NCBI RefSeq assembly: GCF_025836995.1
Contig: NZ_CP107546.1
Coordinates: 2,170,001 to 2,234,000, forward strand
Direction: 5' to 3'
Length of the DNA stretch: 64,000 nt
DNA from: Microbacterium sp. M28
GTDB lineage: Bacteria > Actinomycetota > Actinomycetes > Actinomycetales > Microbacteriaceae
This document shows positions 17,830 through 27,600 of the stretch, piece after piece; position 1 is the first letter of the stretch, and each line of letters opens with the position of its first letter. A model generated the notes under the pieces. That model worked only from the letters and a program-made list of their open reading frames with translations. It made no database searches and was not told the origin of the DNA. Made by a program: the position numbers and the translations under genes.

Positions 17830-18971
17830 AGGCCGTCCACTTCGGCGCCGGCAACATCGGGCGCGGCTTCGTCGGCCTGCTGCTGCACGACGGCGGCTAC
17901 GAGGTCGTGTTCTCCGACGTCGCCGACGCCCTGGTGGACGCCCTCGACGCCGCCGAGCACTACACGGTCAGGGAGGCGGGACCCGGCGGGCTGAATCGGA
18001 TCGTGACCGGGTTCCGCGCGGTCAACAGCCGCACGGAACCGGATGCCGTCGTCACCGAGGTCGCGACGGCGGATGTCGTGACGTGCGCTGTCGGTCCGAC
18101 GGTGCTGCGCTACATCGCTCCGGTGATCCTCGACGGGCTGCGTCAGCGCTCGACCGATGCCCCGCCGCTGGCGGTCATGGCGTGCGAGAACGCGATCGGC
18201 GCGACCGATCAGCTGCGCGCCGAGATCGAGCGGCTGGCTGGCGACGAAGCCGCCGAGCTCACCGCCCGTGCCGTGTTCGCGAACACGGCCGTCGACAGGA
18301 TCGTCCCCGCGCAGCCGGCGGGCGCCGGCATCGATGTCACGGTGGAGCCGTACTTCGAGTGGGCGATCGAGCAGGGCCCTTTCCGCGGCGACCTGCCGAG
18401 CATCCCGGGAGCGCACTTCGTCGACGATCTGGCCCCGTACATCGAGCGCAAGCTGTTCACGGTGAACACCGGCCACGCGGCGACCGCGTACTTCGGGGCC
18501 GCGGCAGGCCACGAGCGGATCTCCGACGCGCTCGCCGACCCTCGGGTGGCCGACGCGGTGCGAGCGGCGCTGGAGGAGACGTCGGCGATGCTGACCGCCG
18601 TCCACGGGCTGGACCCCGCTGAACTGACCGCGTACCGGGCGACGATCCTGGAGCGCTTCCGCAATCCTGAGCTCATCGACACGGTGCAGCGTGTGGGACG
18701 TCAGCCGCTGCGCAAGCTCTCCCGGCACGAGCGGTTCATCGGACCGGCGGCAGAGGCCGCCGAACGGGGGCTGTCCACGACGGCGCTGGTCGCGGCGGTC
18801 GCGGCCGCCCTCGAGTTCGACGACCCTGACGACGAGCAGTCGGTGCAGATGCGCAACCGGCTGTCCACGGAGGATGCTGCCGAGCTCACCGCCTCGGTCA
18901 CCGGCCTCGAGCCGGCGCACCCGTTGTTCGCGCCCGTGCGCGACGCCGTCGCGGCGCATCAGCGCCGGTAA
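17826..18971 (+). CDS. mtlD: Mannitol-1-phosphate 5-dehydrogenase
   Basis: 381 residues, standard size. The N-terminal NAD-binding motif is [13 protein letters not shown], and the C-terminal polyol dehydrogenase domain has the catalytic Lys in [14 protein letters not shown] with the following conserved His. It oxidises mannitol-1-phosphate, delivered by the PTS, to fructose-6-phosphate with NAD. ATGA overlap with mtlF completes the operon EIIB-HPr-EI-mtlA-mtlF-mtlD. Confidence 0.95.
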   Translation: MKAVHFGAGNIGRGFVGLLLHDGGYEVVFSDVADALVDALDAAEHYTVREAGPGGLNRIVTGFRAVNSRTEPDAVVTEVATADVVTCAVGPTVLRYIAPVILDGLRQRSTDAPPLAVMACENAIGATDQLRAEIERLAGDEAAELTARAVFANTAVDRIVPAQPAGAGIDVTVEPYFEWAIEQGPFRGDLPSIPGAHFVDDLAPYIERKLFTVNTGHAATAYFGAAAGHERISDALADPRVADAVRAALEETSAMLTAVHGLDPAELTAYRATILERFRNPELIDTVQRVGRQPLRKLSRHERFIGPAAEAAERGLSTTALVAAVAAALEFDDPDDEQSVQMRNRLSTEDAAELTASVTGLEPAHPLFAPVRDAVAAHQRR

Positions 18972-18974
18972 CCT
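18969..18974 (+). promoter_or_regulatory. Likely -10 element (leaderless) for hydrolase gene
   Basis: TAACCT, then 6 nt, then GTG at 18981. It overlaps the mtlD stop codon. Confidence 0.45.
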
Positions 18975-18980
18975 GGACCG

Positions 18981-19727
18981 GTGCAGAAGAGACGCGGACG
19001 ACGGATCGTCGCATGGGTCCTGGGCGGCCTCGCCGCTGTCGTCCTCCTCGGCGTCATCGGGGTGGTCATCTGGAGCCAGGTCGGTGTCATGCAGGCCGAG
19101 CCGGAGCCGCTGGCCAGCGTCCGCGAGAACCCGGACGTCGTGATCGATGACGCCGACGAGGGCATCGTGCTCTCCCCCGCGAGCGGTTCGAGCGAGATCG
19201 GCCTCGTGTTCATCCCCGGAGCCAAGGTGGACCCGTGGGCGTACGCCGCGATCCTGCAGGGCATCGTGGCGGAGGACGACGTCACGGTCGTGATCACCCG
19301 GCCGTGGCTGAATCTCGCCTTCTTCGATCTGCGCGGCATGGACGCCTTCACGTCGGCCGCACCGGACGTGGACACCTGGATCGTCGGCGGGCACTCGCTG
19401 GGCGGCGTGCGCGGCTGCCAGCTCGCAACGGACGCCGACGCGCTGCTGCTGTTCGCCTCGTACTGCTCCGACGACCTCGCCTCGACGGACCTGCCGGTGC
19501 TGAGCCTGGCCGGCAGCGAGGACGGCCTGTCGACGCCGCAGAAGATCGCCGACGCTCGACACCTGCTTCCGGCGGATGCCGAGCTGATCGAGATCGAGGG
19601 CGCATCGCACGCCTCGTTCGGGGACTACGGCCCTCAGCCGGGAGACGGCACGCCCACGATCTCCGACGAGGACATGCACGCCACCGTGACTGACCTCACC
19701 GGCCGGTTCGCCGACTCCCTGGACTGA
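18981..19727 (+). CDS. Membrane-anchored alpha/beta hydrolase
   Basis: 248 residues. A basic start (QKRRGRR) and one hydrophobic helix (about 9-32) form an uncleaved signal anchor or signal peptide, so the catalytic part is extracytoplasmic. The nucleophile elbow GGHSLGGVRG gives the serine; the acid is probably the Asp in AGSEDGLSTP and the base the His in EGASHASFGDYG. Members of this group are annotated as alpha/beta hydrolases with unknown substrate. It follows mtlD by 9 bp but has its own -10-like hexamer, so it may be expressed alone. Confidence 0.8.
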   Translation: MQKRRGRRIVAWVLGGLAAVVLLGVIGVVIWSQVGVMQAEPEPLASVRENPDVVIDDADEGIVLSPASGSSEIGLVFIPGAKVDPWAYAAILQGIVAEDDVTVVITRPWLNLAFFDLRGMDAFTSAAPDVDTWIVGGHSLGGVRGCQLATDADALLLFASYCSDDLASTDLPVLSLAGSEDGLSTPQKIADARHLLPADAELIEIEGASHASFGDYGPQPGDGTPTISDEDMHATVTDLTGRFADSLD

Positions 19728-19731
19728 GCCG

Positions 19732-20583
19732 TCAGCCCAGGACCGGGTCCAGCGCTGGATGCAAGTGGATCGTGCCGAGGACGGTCGACGCCGAGCGCGC
19801 GCCCGCCTCGAGCGATTCCCGGACGCCTCGCCCCGCGAGGCGCGCGTCGAGGACACCGGCGAGGAACGCGTCGCCCGCGCCGTTCGTGTCGCGCACCTCG
19901 ACGGGTACCGCCGGCACGCGATGCTCCACTCCCTCGGCGTCCACGGCCACGGCTCCGTCGGCCCCGAGCGTGCACACCGCGAGCGTCGCGCCGCCGGTGA
20001 TGCACGATCGCAGGAACGCCACCGGGTCGCTCAACCGATCGGCGTTGCAGAAGACGGCATCCGCCGCGGCCAGGAACGGGCGATGGAACTCCGCCTCGCC
20101 GTCGTAGTCGTGCACGTCCACCCAGATCGGCACGCCTGTCTCGGCCGCCATCGGCAGCAGCCGGAGCGGCTCGGCCGCGAGATCGAGCACCAGCGCATCG
20201 GCATCCGCCATCGCCTGTCGGATCCGTGCGTCCTGGGCGCCATCCGCTTCCGACGGCGAGGACAGATAGAGCGACACCCGCTCCCCCGCGCGCGTCATGA
20301 GGTTGAGGTGCCGTTCGGTCCGATCGGACATCTCCCACAGGGTCGGCACACCGGCATCCGCCAGCGCCGAGCGCACGCGGCGTCCGTCCTCGTCGTCGGC
20401 GGTCTGGGCGTACAGGAGGACCTCCCGCCCCAGCGAGGTCAGGCTGAGAGCCTTGCCGGCGCTCGTTCCGCCGACGGTCTCCCACGAGTCCTCCGCGAAC
20501 TGCATGTGCGGGATGGGTTCGGGCAGGCGGTCGAGCACCACCAACCGGTTCCAGGATGCCGGGCCGGCGATGAAGACGGCCAC
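19732..20583 (-). CDS. PfkB-family carbohydrate/nucleoside kinase
   Basis: 283 residues from GTG 20583, which has GAGGA 9 nt upstream inside the end of the adenosine deaminase gene. PfkB signatures are present: the N-terminal GG motif (ETVGGTSAGKALSLTSLG) and the C-terminal catalytic signature DTNGAGDAFLAG with the base Asp. The family phosphorylates sugars or nucleosides with ATP. As last gene of the nucleoside salvage operon it could be a ribokinase-like or nucleoside kinase; the substrate is not decidable by eye. The protein is slightly shorter than ribokinase (about 305). Confidence 0.82.
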   Translation of the reverse strand: MAVFIAGPASWNRLVVLDRLPEPIPHMQFAEDSWETVGGTSAGKALSLTSLGREVLLYAQTADDEDGRRVRSALADAGVPTLWEMSDRTERHLNLMTRAGERVSLYLSSPSEADGAQDARIRQAMADADALVLDLAAEPLRLLPMAAETGVPIWVDVHDYDGEAEFHRPFLAAADAVFCNADRLSDPVAFLRSCITGGATLAVCTLGADGAVAVDAEGVEHRVPAVPVEVRDTNGAGDAFLAGVLDARLAGRGVRESLEAGARSASTVLGTIHLHPALDPVLG

Positions 20584-20588
20584 CGGGG

Positions 20589-21704
20589 TCAGTCCTCGAA
20601 GCCTTCGGCGATCATCTCCACGAGCTCTTCGCGCTCCTCGACGGGCAGGAAGGCGGCGGCCGCGGCGTTGAACTGGAACGTCTCGAGATCGTCGAGGTCG
20701 TAGCCGAACGCGTCCACGAGCAGCGAAAGCTCGCGTGTCAGCGAGGTGGCGCTCATCGTGCGGTTGTCGACGTTCACCGTGACGGCGAAGCCGAGCTGGT
20801 ACAGCAGATCGAACGGGTGATCGGCGATCTCCGTCCCCCACGCGGTGATCGCGCCGGTCTGCAGGTTCGAGGACGGGGACAGCTCGAGCGGGATCTCACG
20901 GTCACGCACCCAGCGCGCGAGGTCGCCGAACTGCACCTGGACCTCGTCGTCCTCCCGGTTGATGACCTGGAGATCGGACGCGAGCCGCACGCCGTGGCCG
21001 AGCCGCAGCGCACGCCCGTCCAGCAGGGCGGACCGGATCGACGCGATGCCGGCGGCCTCGCCGGCGTGCACCGTCACCGGGAAGAAGTTCTCGGCGAGAT
21101 ACTCGAACGCCGCACGGTGCTCCGATGCCGGGAAGCCGTCCTCGGGGCCGGCGAGATCGAATCCGACCACGCCGCGACCGCGGTGGGCGACGGCGAGCTC
21201 CGCGATCTCGCGAGAGCGGTCGGTCTGACGCATCGCGGTGATGAGCTGGCCGACCCGGATGCTGCGACCCGAGCGGTCGGCGGCGTCCTCGCCCTCCTCG
21301 ATGCCCTGCTGCACGGCCTCGACGGCCTGCTCCAGGGAGAGCCCGCGCGCCTGGTGCTGCTCGGGTGCCCAGCGCACCTCGCCGTAGATCACACCGTCGG
21401 CCGCGAGGTCCTCGACGAACTCGCGCGCGACGCGCGTGAGCCCCGCAGCGGTCTGCATGACACCGGTGGTCAGCTCGAACGTCGTCAGGTACTCGGTCAG
21501 CGACCCGGAGTCGGCCTTCTTCCCGATCCATCCGCCGAGCCGCGCAGCATCGCGCTCCGGGAGCTCGAGACCGACCTCGTCGGCGAGCTCCAGGATCGTC
21601 GCCGGACGCACCGCGCCGTCGAGATGATCGTGCAGCGAGACCTTCGGCAGACTGCGCAGTGAGACGCCCTCGAGCGTGGCGTCTCCGGTCGGCTCGATCG
21701 ACAT
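20589..21704 (-). CDS. add: Adenosine deaminase
   Basis: 371 residues. Zinc ligands and catalytic residues are visible in order: LHDHLDGAVRP near the N-terminus, TVHAGEAAG, LRLGHGVRL and the aspartate region VTVNVDNRTMSAT. The enzyme converts (deoxy)adenosine to (deoxy)inosine, which the purine nucleoside phosphorylase at 7842 can then cleave. I chose ATG 21704 because AGAGG lies 6 nt upstream; the in-frame ATG at 21743 has no site. It stands 42 bp after thymidine phosphorylase in the same direction. Confidence 0.92.
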   Translation of the reverse strand: MSIEPTGDATLEGVSLRSLPKVSLHDHLDGAVRPATILELADEVGLELPERDAARLGGWIGKKADSGSLTEYLTTFELTTGVMQTAAGLTRVAREFVEDLAADGVIYGEVRWAPEQHQARGLSLEQAVEAVQQGIEEGEDAADRSGRSIRVGQLITAMRQTDRSREIAELAVAHRGRGVVGFDLAGPEDGFPASEHRAAFEYLAENFFPVTVHAGEAAGIASIRSALLDGRALRLGHGVRLASDLQVINREDDEVQVQFGDLARWVRDREIPLELSPSSNLQTGAITAWGTEIADHPFDLLYQLGFAVTVNVDNRTMSATSLTRELSLLVDAFGYDLDDLETFQFNAAAAAFLPVEEREELVEMIAEGFED

Positions 21705-21746
21705 GGATGACCTCTCAGCAGTGCGGGTGGGTGTGCGGCTCACAGC

Positions 21747-23039
21747 CTACGCGGTGATGCGCTCACGGACGAGTGGGCCGATCTCGGGGGCGTCGCCACC
21801 GATCTCCCACGCGCCCTCGACGGCTTCGATCGCACGGGCGAACCGCGCGTCGTCATCAGCGGAGAGGGTGAACAGCGGTTGCCCTGCCACGACCCGGTCG
21901 CCTGGTTTGGCGTGCAGGTCGATGCCGGCGGCGTGGATCACCGGATCCTCGGCACGGGCACGACCGGCGCCGAGGCGCCACGCCGCGATTCCGAACGGCA
22001 GGGCGTCCATGCGGGTCACGGCGCCGTCTGCCGGCGCGGTGACGACGTGCGTCTCGCGCGGTGTCGGAAGCGGCGCCTCAGGGTCGCCGTCCTGCGCGCG
22101 GATCATCGCCTTCCAGCTGTCCATCGCGCGACCGTCGTCGAGAGCGGCCTCCACGTCGGCATCCGGCATCCCGGCGAGGGCGAGCATCTCCCGCGCCAGG
22201 GCGACCGTGAGTTCACGGATGTCCGCCGGCCCGCCGCCCGCGAGCACCTCGACGGACTCTCGGACCTCGTTGGCGTTGCCGATCGCGAGCCCGAGGGGCA
22301 CGTTCATGTCCGTCAGCAGGGCCGTCGTCGCGACGCCGGAGTCCGTACCGAGCGCGACCATCGTCTGCGCGAGCTCCCGTGCCCGGTCGATGTCCTGCAT
22401 GAAGGCGCCGGAGCCGAACTTCACGTCCAGAACCAGGGCATCCGTGCCCTCGGCGATCTTCTTCGACATGATGCTCGACGCGATCAACGGGATCGCCTCG
22501 ACGGTACCGGTGACATCGCGCAGGGCGTACAGCTTCTTGTCCGCCGGAGCCAGGCCGGAGCCTGCGGCGCAGATGACGGCGCCGACGTCGGACTGCATCT
22601 GTGCGAACATCTCCTCATTGCTGAGAGCGGCACGCCAGCCGGGAATCGACTCGAGCTTGTCCAGCGTCCCGCCGGTGTGCCCGAGGCCGCGACCCGAGAG
22701 CTGCGGCACCGCGACGCCGAAGCAGGCGACGAGGGGAGCCAGCGGAAGAGTGATCTTGTCGCCGACACCTCCGGTGGAGTGCTTGTCGACCGTGCGCTTG
22801 CCGAGAGCGGCGAAGCTCATGCGCTCTCCCGACGCGATCATGGCGTCCGTGAGGACGCGGATCTCGTCGCGGTCCATGCCGCGCTGGAACACCGCCATCG
22901 CGAACGACGCCATCTGCGCGTCGGAGACGTAGCCGCGCGTGTAGGCGTCGACCATCCAGCGCAGCGCCGGCTCGGGGACGACGCCGCCGTCGCGCTTCGC
23001 GCGGATCACGTCGACCGCATCGAATGCCTCGACGGCCAT
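21747..23039 (-). CDS. deoA: Thymidine phosphorylase
   Basis: 430 residues of the pyrimidine-nucleoside phosphorylase family. Visible are the N-terminal helical domain (VDVIRAKRDGG), the phosphate/nucleoside motif DKHSTGGVGDK, SGRGLGHTGGTLDKLESIPG and the Lys-rich SSIMSKKIAEG. The C-terminal alpha/beta domain (about 340-430) includes HAKPGDRVVAGQPL. It cleaves thymidine/deoxyuridine to the base and deoxyribose-1-phosphate. Its ATG overlaps the cdd stop (TGATG), matching the salvage pathway deoxycytidine to deoxyuridine to uracil. Confidence 0.95.
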   Translation of the reverse strand: MAVEAFDAVDVIRAKRDGGVVPEPALRWMVDAYTRGYVSDAQMASFAMAVFQRGMDRDEIRVLTDAMIASGERMSFAALGKRTVDKHSTGGVGDKITLPLAPLVACFGVAVPQLSGRGLGHTGGTLDKLESIPGWRAALSNEEMFAQMQSDVGAVICAAGSGLAPADKKLYALRDVTGTVEAIPLIASSIMSKKIAEGTDALVLDVKFGSGAFMQDIDRARELAQTMVALGTDSGVATTALLTDMNVPLGLAIGNANEVRESVEVLAGGGPADIRELTVALAREMLALAGMPDADVEAALDDGRAMDSWKAMIRAQDGDPEAPLPTPRETHVVTAPADGAVTRMDALPFGIAAWRLGAGRARAEDPVIHAAGIDLHAKPGDRVVAGQPLFTLSADDDARFARAIEAVEGAWEIGGDAPEIGPLVRERITA

Positions 23040-23437
23040 CAGCGCACCTCCTCCAGATCGCGGGGACCGAACGCGTCGGGCAGCACCTCGTCGATCGTGC
23101 GGATGCCTGATACCGTCTCCAGCAGCATCCCGGGGGTCGCGTGCTCGAACAGCAGCTGGCGACACCGTCCGCACGGCATGATCGTCTGGCCTTCGCCGTT
23201 GACGCACACGAACGCGACCAGTCGTCCGCCGCCGGACATGTGCAGGTCGCCGACGAGGGCGCACTCGGCGCACAGCGTGACGCCGTACGAGGCGTTCTCG
23301 ATGTTGCAGCCGGCGACGATCCGACCGTCGTCGACGAGCGCGGCAGCACCCACCTTGTACCTCGAATAGGGCGCGTACGCCTTCGTCATCGCCTCGGTGG
23401 CGACCGAGCGCAGCTCGTCCCAGTCGATATCGGTCAT
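23039..23437 (-). CDS. cdd: Cytidine deaminase
   Basis: 132 residues, the tetrameric class. Zinc ligands are the three cysteines in LCAECAL and PCGRCRQLL; the catalytic Glu is in CAEC. The substrate-binding CNIENASYG is complete. It deaminates cytidine and deoxycytidine to (deoxy)uridine for the next gene, thymidine phosphorylase. It follows the second permease gene of the nucleoside ABC transporter by 8 bp. Confidence 0.95.
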   Translation of the reverse strand: MTDIDWDELRSVATEAMTKAYAPYSRYKVGAAALVDDGRIVAGCNIENASYGVTLCAECALVGDLHMSGGGRLVAFVCVNGEGQTIMPCGRCRQLLFEHATPGMLLETVSGIRTIDEVLPDAFGPRDLEEVR

Positions 23438-23445
23438 CTCGTCCC

Positions 23446-24732
23446 TCAGTTCTTGATGTACGGCTTGCCGCTGGCGGCAGGTGCGCGGATCTGTCCGGCG
23501 AAACCGGCCACCGCGAGAAGGGTGACCAGGTACGGCAGCATCAGCATGAATTCGCCGGGGATCGGCGTCTTCAGGATCGTGAGCAGGTTCTGCAGGTTCG
23601 TGACGAAGCCGAAGAGCAGAGCGGCCAGGGTCGCCCGGATCGGATCCCACCGTCCGAAGATCACGGCGGCGAGGGCGATGAAGCCGAGACCGGCGGTCAT
23701 CTCCTTGCCGAACTGCGGCACCGAAACGAGGGTGAAGTAGGCCCCGCCGATGCCGGCGATCGCACCGGCGAGCAGCACGTTCCAGAACCGGGTCGGGTTC
23801 ACCCGGATGCCGACGGTGTCCGCCGCCTTCGGGTGCTCGCCGACCGCTCTCAGACGCAGGCCCCAACGCGTGCGGTACAGACCCCAGGCGACGACGGCGA
23901 CGGTGACGAACATCAGATACACGATGACCGTCTGGTTGAACAGCACCGGTCCGATGATCGGGATGTCGCCGAGCACAGGGATCTTGATGCGCGTGAAGCG
24001 CGCCGCCGTGTTGAGCTCCTGCTCGTTCGGTGCGAGCAGCGCGCCGTACAGGAATCCGGTCAGGCCGGTGACGAGCACGTTCAGCACGACACCGACGATG
24101 ACCTGTTCGACGAGGTACTTGATCGCGAAGACCGCGAGCACGCTCGCGACGAGCACACCGCCGATCATGGCGCCGATGAGTCCAACGAAGGGGCTGCCGG
24201 TGATGCTCGACAGCAGGGCGGCCGAGAAGGCCCCGAGCAGCAGCTGCCCCTCGATCGCGACGTTGACGACGCCGGCGCGTTCGCCGATCACACCGCCGAG
24301 TGCTCCGAACACCAGGGGCACCGACAGCGAGACGGCGCCGACGAGCAGGCTCGTGACCGGCACCACTCCGCCGGCGGCGGCCCACACCAGGAAGGCGAAC
24401 ACCGCGACCACGCCGAAGAGCGCGATCAGCCACAGCGGCGGGCGGCGGTAGTTCCAGGCCTGCCAGAAGGCGAGTGCCGTCATGAGCAACAGCAGTCCGA
24501 TCAGCACCCAGCAGGTGACCGTGGTCGGCAGCGGGATGTCCGGCATGGCGATCGCCGACGAGCGGTCGCCGAGGACGAAGATGCTCGTCCCGCTCCGAGG
24601 GGCGAGGAGGAACAGCAGCGCGAGCAGCACGGTCACCACGGCGAGGACGATCGGCGTCCTGAAGTGGCGCTCCCGCACGGTGGCGAGCTGCACGGTGCCG
24701 TCTGCGGCCTCGGTCTGCGTGAACGTGGTCAT
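23446..24732 (-). CDS. Nucleoside ABC transporter permease (second)
   Basis: 428 residues, BPD_transp_2 family (NupQ/YufQ-like). About ten hydrophobic helices are seen, with the family motif GERAGVVNVAIEGQLLLGAF and the cytoplasmic coupling segment LRLRAVGEHPKAADTVGIRV. An N-terminal extension with two or three extra helices (to residue 110) precedes the core. With the permease encoded just upstream (ATGA overlap) it should form the heterodimeric channel for nucleosides delivered by the BMP-type lipoprotein. Confidence 0.88.
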   Translation of the reverse strand: MTTFTQTEAADGTVQLATVRERHFRTPIVLAVVTVLLALLFLLAPRSGTSIFVLGDRSSAIAMPDIPLPTTVTCWVLIGLLLLMTALAFWQAWNYRRPPLWLIALFGVVAVFAFLVWAAAGGVVPVTSLLVGAVSLSVPLVFGALGGVIGERAGVVNVAIEGQLLLGAFSAALLSSITGSPFVGLIGAMIGGVLVASVLAVFAIKYLVEQVIVGVVLNVLVTGLTGFLYGALLAPNEQELNTAARFTRIKIPVLGDIPIIGPVLFNQTVIVYLMFVTVAVVAWGLYRTRWGLRLRAVGEHPKAADTVGIRVNPTRFWNVLLAGAIAGIGGAYFTLVSVPQFGKEMTAGLGFIALAAVIFGRWDPIRATLAALLFGFVTNLQNLLTILKTPIPGEFMLMLPYLVTLLAVAGFAGQIRAPAASGKPYIKN

Positions 24733-26045
24733 GCCGTCACCGCCTTCTTCGCGGCCTTGGCTCTCGCCTTGACGGCCTTCTCCGCATCCGTCTTGGGCAG
24801 GAAGAACACCGTGCGCAGCAACGGCGGTGCCGCGATGAACAGCACGACCAGCGACTGCACCACCAGGACGATGTCGACCGGAATGTCCTGCGCCTGCATC
24901 GAGAACGATCCGGCCTTCAGCGCGCCGAACAGGATGCCGGCGGCGAACGTCCCCCACGCCCGGCTGCGGCCGAGCAGCGCCACCGTGATCGCGTCGAAGC
25001 CGATGCCGGCGTCGATCGTCTCGGTGATGCCTGTGGTGACGGAGCCCTGCAGCTGGTTCATTCCGGCGAGACCGGCGAGGCCACCGGCGAACAGCATCGC
25101 GTACACGTAGATGCGCTGCACGTTGATGCCGGCCGCTCGCGCCGCGTGCGGGTTCTCGCCGACCGCGCGCATGCGCATGCCGAGCGACGACCGCTCGATG
25201 AGCCACCAGACGAACAGCGTGGCGGCGATGACGATCACGAAGCCGAGATCGAGCAGCGGGAACTGGCGTCCGAGCAGCTCGGGGAACTGCGCGTTCTGCG
25301 GCGTGGCCGATCCGAGCGCCTGGTTCGTGCCCGGCTTCTGCAGCAGACCCGGCGTACGGATCATCCACAGCAGCAGGTAGTACGCGATGTAGTTGAGCAT
25401 GATCGTCAGGATCACCTCGTGCGCCCCGGTGCGCGCCTTGATGAGTCCGGCGATGCCGCCCCAGAGCGCTCCACCGGCGATGCCGATGATCAGCGTCGCC
25501 GGGATGTGCAGCCAGAACGGCAGGTCGAGCTGGAATGTGAGCAGGCCGGCGAGGGCGACTCCGAAGAGCATCTGGCCTCGTGCGCCGATGTTGAACAGGC
25601 CGACGCGGAATGCGAGCGCCACACCGAGACCGGCGGCGATCAGCGGCGCGGCGAAGCCCAGCGTGTTCGTCAGCGGCTTGATCTGCGCGGCGAAGCTGTT
25701 GCCGCGGGCGTTGAAGATCGCACCGCGCACGAGTGCCTCATAGCCGTCGTAGACCGAGCCCCAGACCGCGACCAGCATGTCGCCGGGGCGGGCGAAGAAG
25801 TACACGGACGTCTTCTGCACGTCCTCGTTCGTGACCGCGATCAGGATGCCGCCGACGATGAGCGCGAGCACGATCGCGAGGATCGTCGTCACCGCGCTGC
25901 TGCGCAGCATCTCTTTGATGATCACGTTGCCGCGCGGCGGAGCGAGCTCCTCGCGCTCGCTGCCGGGAACGCCGGAGCTCGGCGGCAGCTGCTCGGGCGG
26001 GAGTCCCTTGGTCACATCACCGGCACCCGGTGTCGATCCGCTCAC
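24729..26045 (-). CDS. Nucleoside ABC transporter permease (first)
   Basis: 438 residues, BPD_transp_2 family (NupP/YufP-like). A hydrophilic Pro/Ser-rich N-terminus of about 45 residues precedes some nine helices with the motif AFRVGLFNIGARGQMLFG and coupling segment MRMRAVGENPHAARAAGINV. The C-terminus ends in a lysine/alanine-rich tail (KTDAEKAVKARAKAAKK), probably cytoplasmic. The GTG start overlaps the ATPase stop (GTGA). Partner of the downstream permease. Confidence 0.88.
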   Translation of the reverse strand: MSGSTPGAGDVTKGLPPEQLPPSSGVPGSEREELAPPRGNVIIKEMLRSSAVTTILAIVLALIVGGILIAVTNEDVQKTSVYFFARPGDMLVAVWGSVYDGYEALVRGAIFNARGNSFAAQIKPLTNTLGFAAPLIAAGLGVALAFRVGLFNIGARGQMLFGVALAGLLTFQLDLPFWLHIPATLIIGIAGGALWGGIAGLIKARTGAHEVILTIMLNYIAYYLLLWMIRTPGLLQKPGTNQALGSATPQNAQFPELLGRQFPLLDLGFVIVIAATLFVWWLIERSSLGMRMRAVGENPHAARAAGINVQRIYVYAMLFAGGLAGLAGMNQLQGSVTTGITETIDAGIGFDAITVALLGRSRAWGTFAAGILFGALKAGSFSMQAQDIPVDIVLVVQSLVVLFIAAPPLLRTVFFLPKTDAEKAVKARAKAAKKAVTA

Positions 26046-27556
26046 GCGGTCACCTCCGCATCGGCCACACCGGCCATCATGAGTCCCAACTTCTCGCGCG
26101 GCGTGTCACCGGGGACGATCCCGATGATCGCGCCGCGGTACATCACGGCGATCCGGTCGGCGAGGGCGGCGACCTCGTCCAGCTCGGTCGAGACGACGAC
26201 CACGGGGACGCCCGAGTCGCGCGTCTCGATGATGCGCTTGTGGATGAATTCGATCGATCCGACGTCGACGCCGCGCGTCGGCTGCGCGGCCACCAGCAGA
26301 CGGAGCTCACGGCTCATCTCGCGCGCGATCACGACCTTCTGCTGGTTGCCGCCGGAGAGCGTTCCCGCAAGCGTCTGCGGTCCCTGTGCGCGGATGTCGT
26401 ACTCGCTGATGCGGGCGCGCGCGAACTCGTCCAGCGCCGAGCGCTTCAGCGTTCCTGCTGTGCTGAACGCCGGGTCGTCGGAACGGTCGAGGATGAGATT
26501 CTCCGCGACGGTGAACCCGGCGACGAGGCCGTCCTCGGTGCGGTCCTCGGGCACGAATCCGACGCCGGCGTCGAGGATCGCCCGCACGCTCTTTCCGACC
26601 AGCTCAGCACCGTCGAGGGAGATGGAGCCCTCGACGCGAGCGGCGAGCCCGACAAGCGCCTCGACGAGCTCGGTCTGACCGTTGCCCTGGACGCCGGCGA
26701 TCGCGAGCACCTCGCCCGGCCGGACGGTGAAGTCCACGTCGTCGACGACGATCGCGCCGGTCGGCGTCAGCACCCGGAGGCTCCGCACCTCGAGCCCGCC
26801 GTCGCCGAGCCGCGGCTCGTCCTTGTGCACCGTCAGTTCCACGGCGCGGCCGACCATGAGGTTCGCCAGCTCCGCGTTCGTCGCGGTCGGCGACGCTTCG
26901 CCGACGATCCGGCCCAGCCGCACGATCGTGATGGTGTCCGCCACTTCGCGGACCTCGCGCAGCTTGTGCGTGATGAAGACGATCGCGGTCCCCTCGTCGC
27001 GCAGCTGACGCATGATGCCCATCAGCTCGTCGGTCTCCTGCGGGGTGAGCACGGCCGTCGGCTCATCGAACACGAGAACCTGCGCATCGCGGGAGAGCGC
27101 CTTGATGATCTCGACCCGCTGCTGGACTCCGACCGGGAGGTCGCCGACGACCGCATCCGGATCGATGTCGAAGCCGAACCGCTCGGCGACGGCCCGGACG
27201 TGCGCGCGTGCCGCGGAGATGTCGAGCACCCCGACGCCCTTGGTCTGCTCGTGTCCGAGCATCACGTTCTCGGCGACGGTGAACACGGGGACGAGCATGA
27301 AGTGCTGATGCACCATGCCGATGCCGGCCGCCATCGCGTCACCTGGACCACGGAAGTGCTGCACGACGTCGTCGAGGAGGATGTCGCCCTCGTCGGCCTG
27401 ATACAGGCCGTACAGGACGTTCATCAACGTCGACTTGCCCGCACCGTTCTCGCCGAGCAGCGCGTGGATCTGCCCCGGTTCGACCACCAGATCGATGTGA
27501 TCGTTCGCCACGAGGCTGCCGAATCGCTTGGTGATGCCGCGAAGTTCGAGCTTCAT
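26042..27556 (-). CDS. Nucleoside ABC transporter ATP-binding protein (two NBDs)
   Basis: 504 residues with two tandem nucleotide-binding domains, as in RbsA/NupO-type importers. NBD1 has Walker A LGENGAGKSTLMN, a signature-like LPVGVQQRVEI and Walker B LVFDEPTAVL. NBD2 has a degenerate Walker A (VQGNGQTELVEAL, no GKS/T) and Walker B-like LVAAQPTRGVD, while its signature LSGGNQQKVVIAREM is intact, so only one composite site should hydrolyse ATP. It follows the binding-protein gene after a hairpin and may also have its own promoter (TAAGGT, 27563-27568). Confidence 0.92.
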   Translation of the reverse strand: MKLELRGITKRFGSLVANDHIDLVVEPGQIHALLGENGAGKSTLMNVLYGLYQADEGDILLDDVVQHFRGPGDAMAAGIGMVHQHFMLVPVFTVAENVMLGHEQTKGVGVLDISAARAHVRAVAERFGFDIDPDAVVGDLPVGVQQRVEIIKALSRDAQVLVFDEPTAVLTPQETDELMGIMRQLRDEGTAIVFITHKLREVREVADTITIVRLGRIVGEASPTATNAELANLMVGRAVELTVHKDEPRLGDGGLEVRSLRVLTPTGAIVVDDVDFTVRPGEVLAIAGVQGNGQTELVEALVGLAARVEGSISLDGAELVGKSVRAILDAGVGFVPEDRTEDGLVAGFTVAENLILDRSDDPAFSTAGTLKRSALDEFARARISEYDIRAQGPQTLAGTLSGGNQQKVVIAREMSRELRLLVAAQPTRGVDVGSIEFIHKRIIETRDSGVPVVVVSTELDEVAALADRIAVMYRGAIIGIVPGDTPREKLGLMMAGVADAEVTA

Positions 27557-27562
27557 ATCTGC

Positions 27563-27568
27563 ACCTTA
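27563..27568 (-). promoter_or_regulatory. Possible internal -10 element before ABC ATPase gene
   Basis: TAAGGT on the minus strand, then 6 nt, then ATG at 27556. The AAGG inside it could equally act as a ribosome binding site, so the reading is ambiguous. Confidence 0.3.
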
Positions 27569-27600
27569 TCCAGAAGATTTCCAGAAGTGTCCGTTCACGG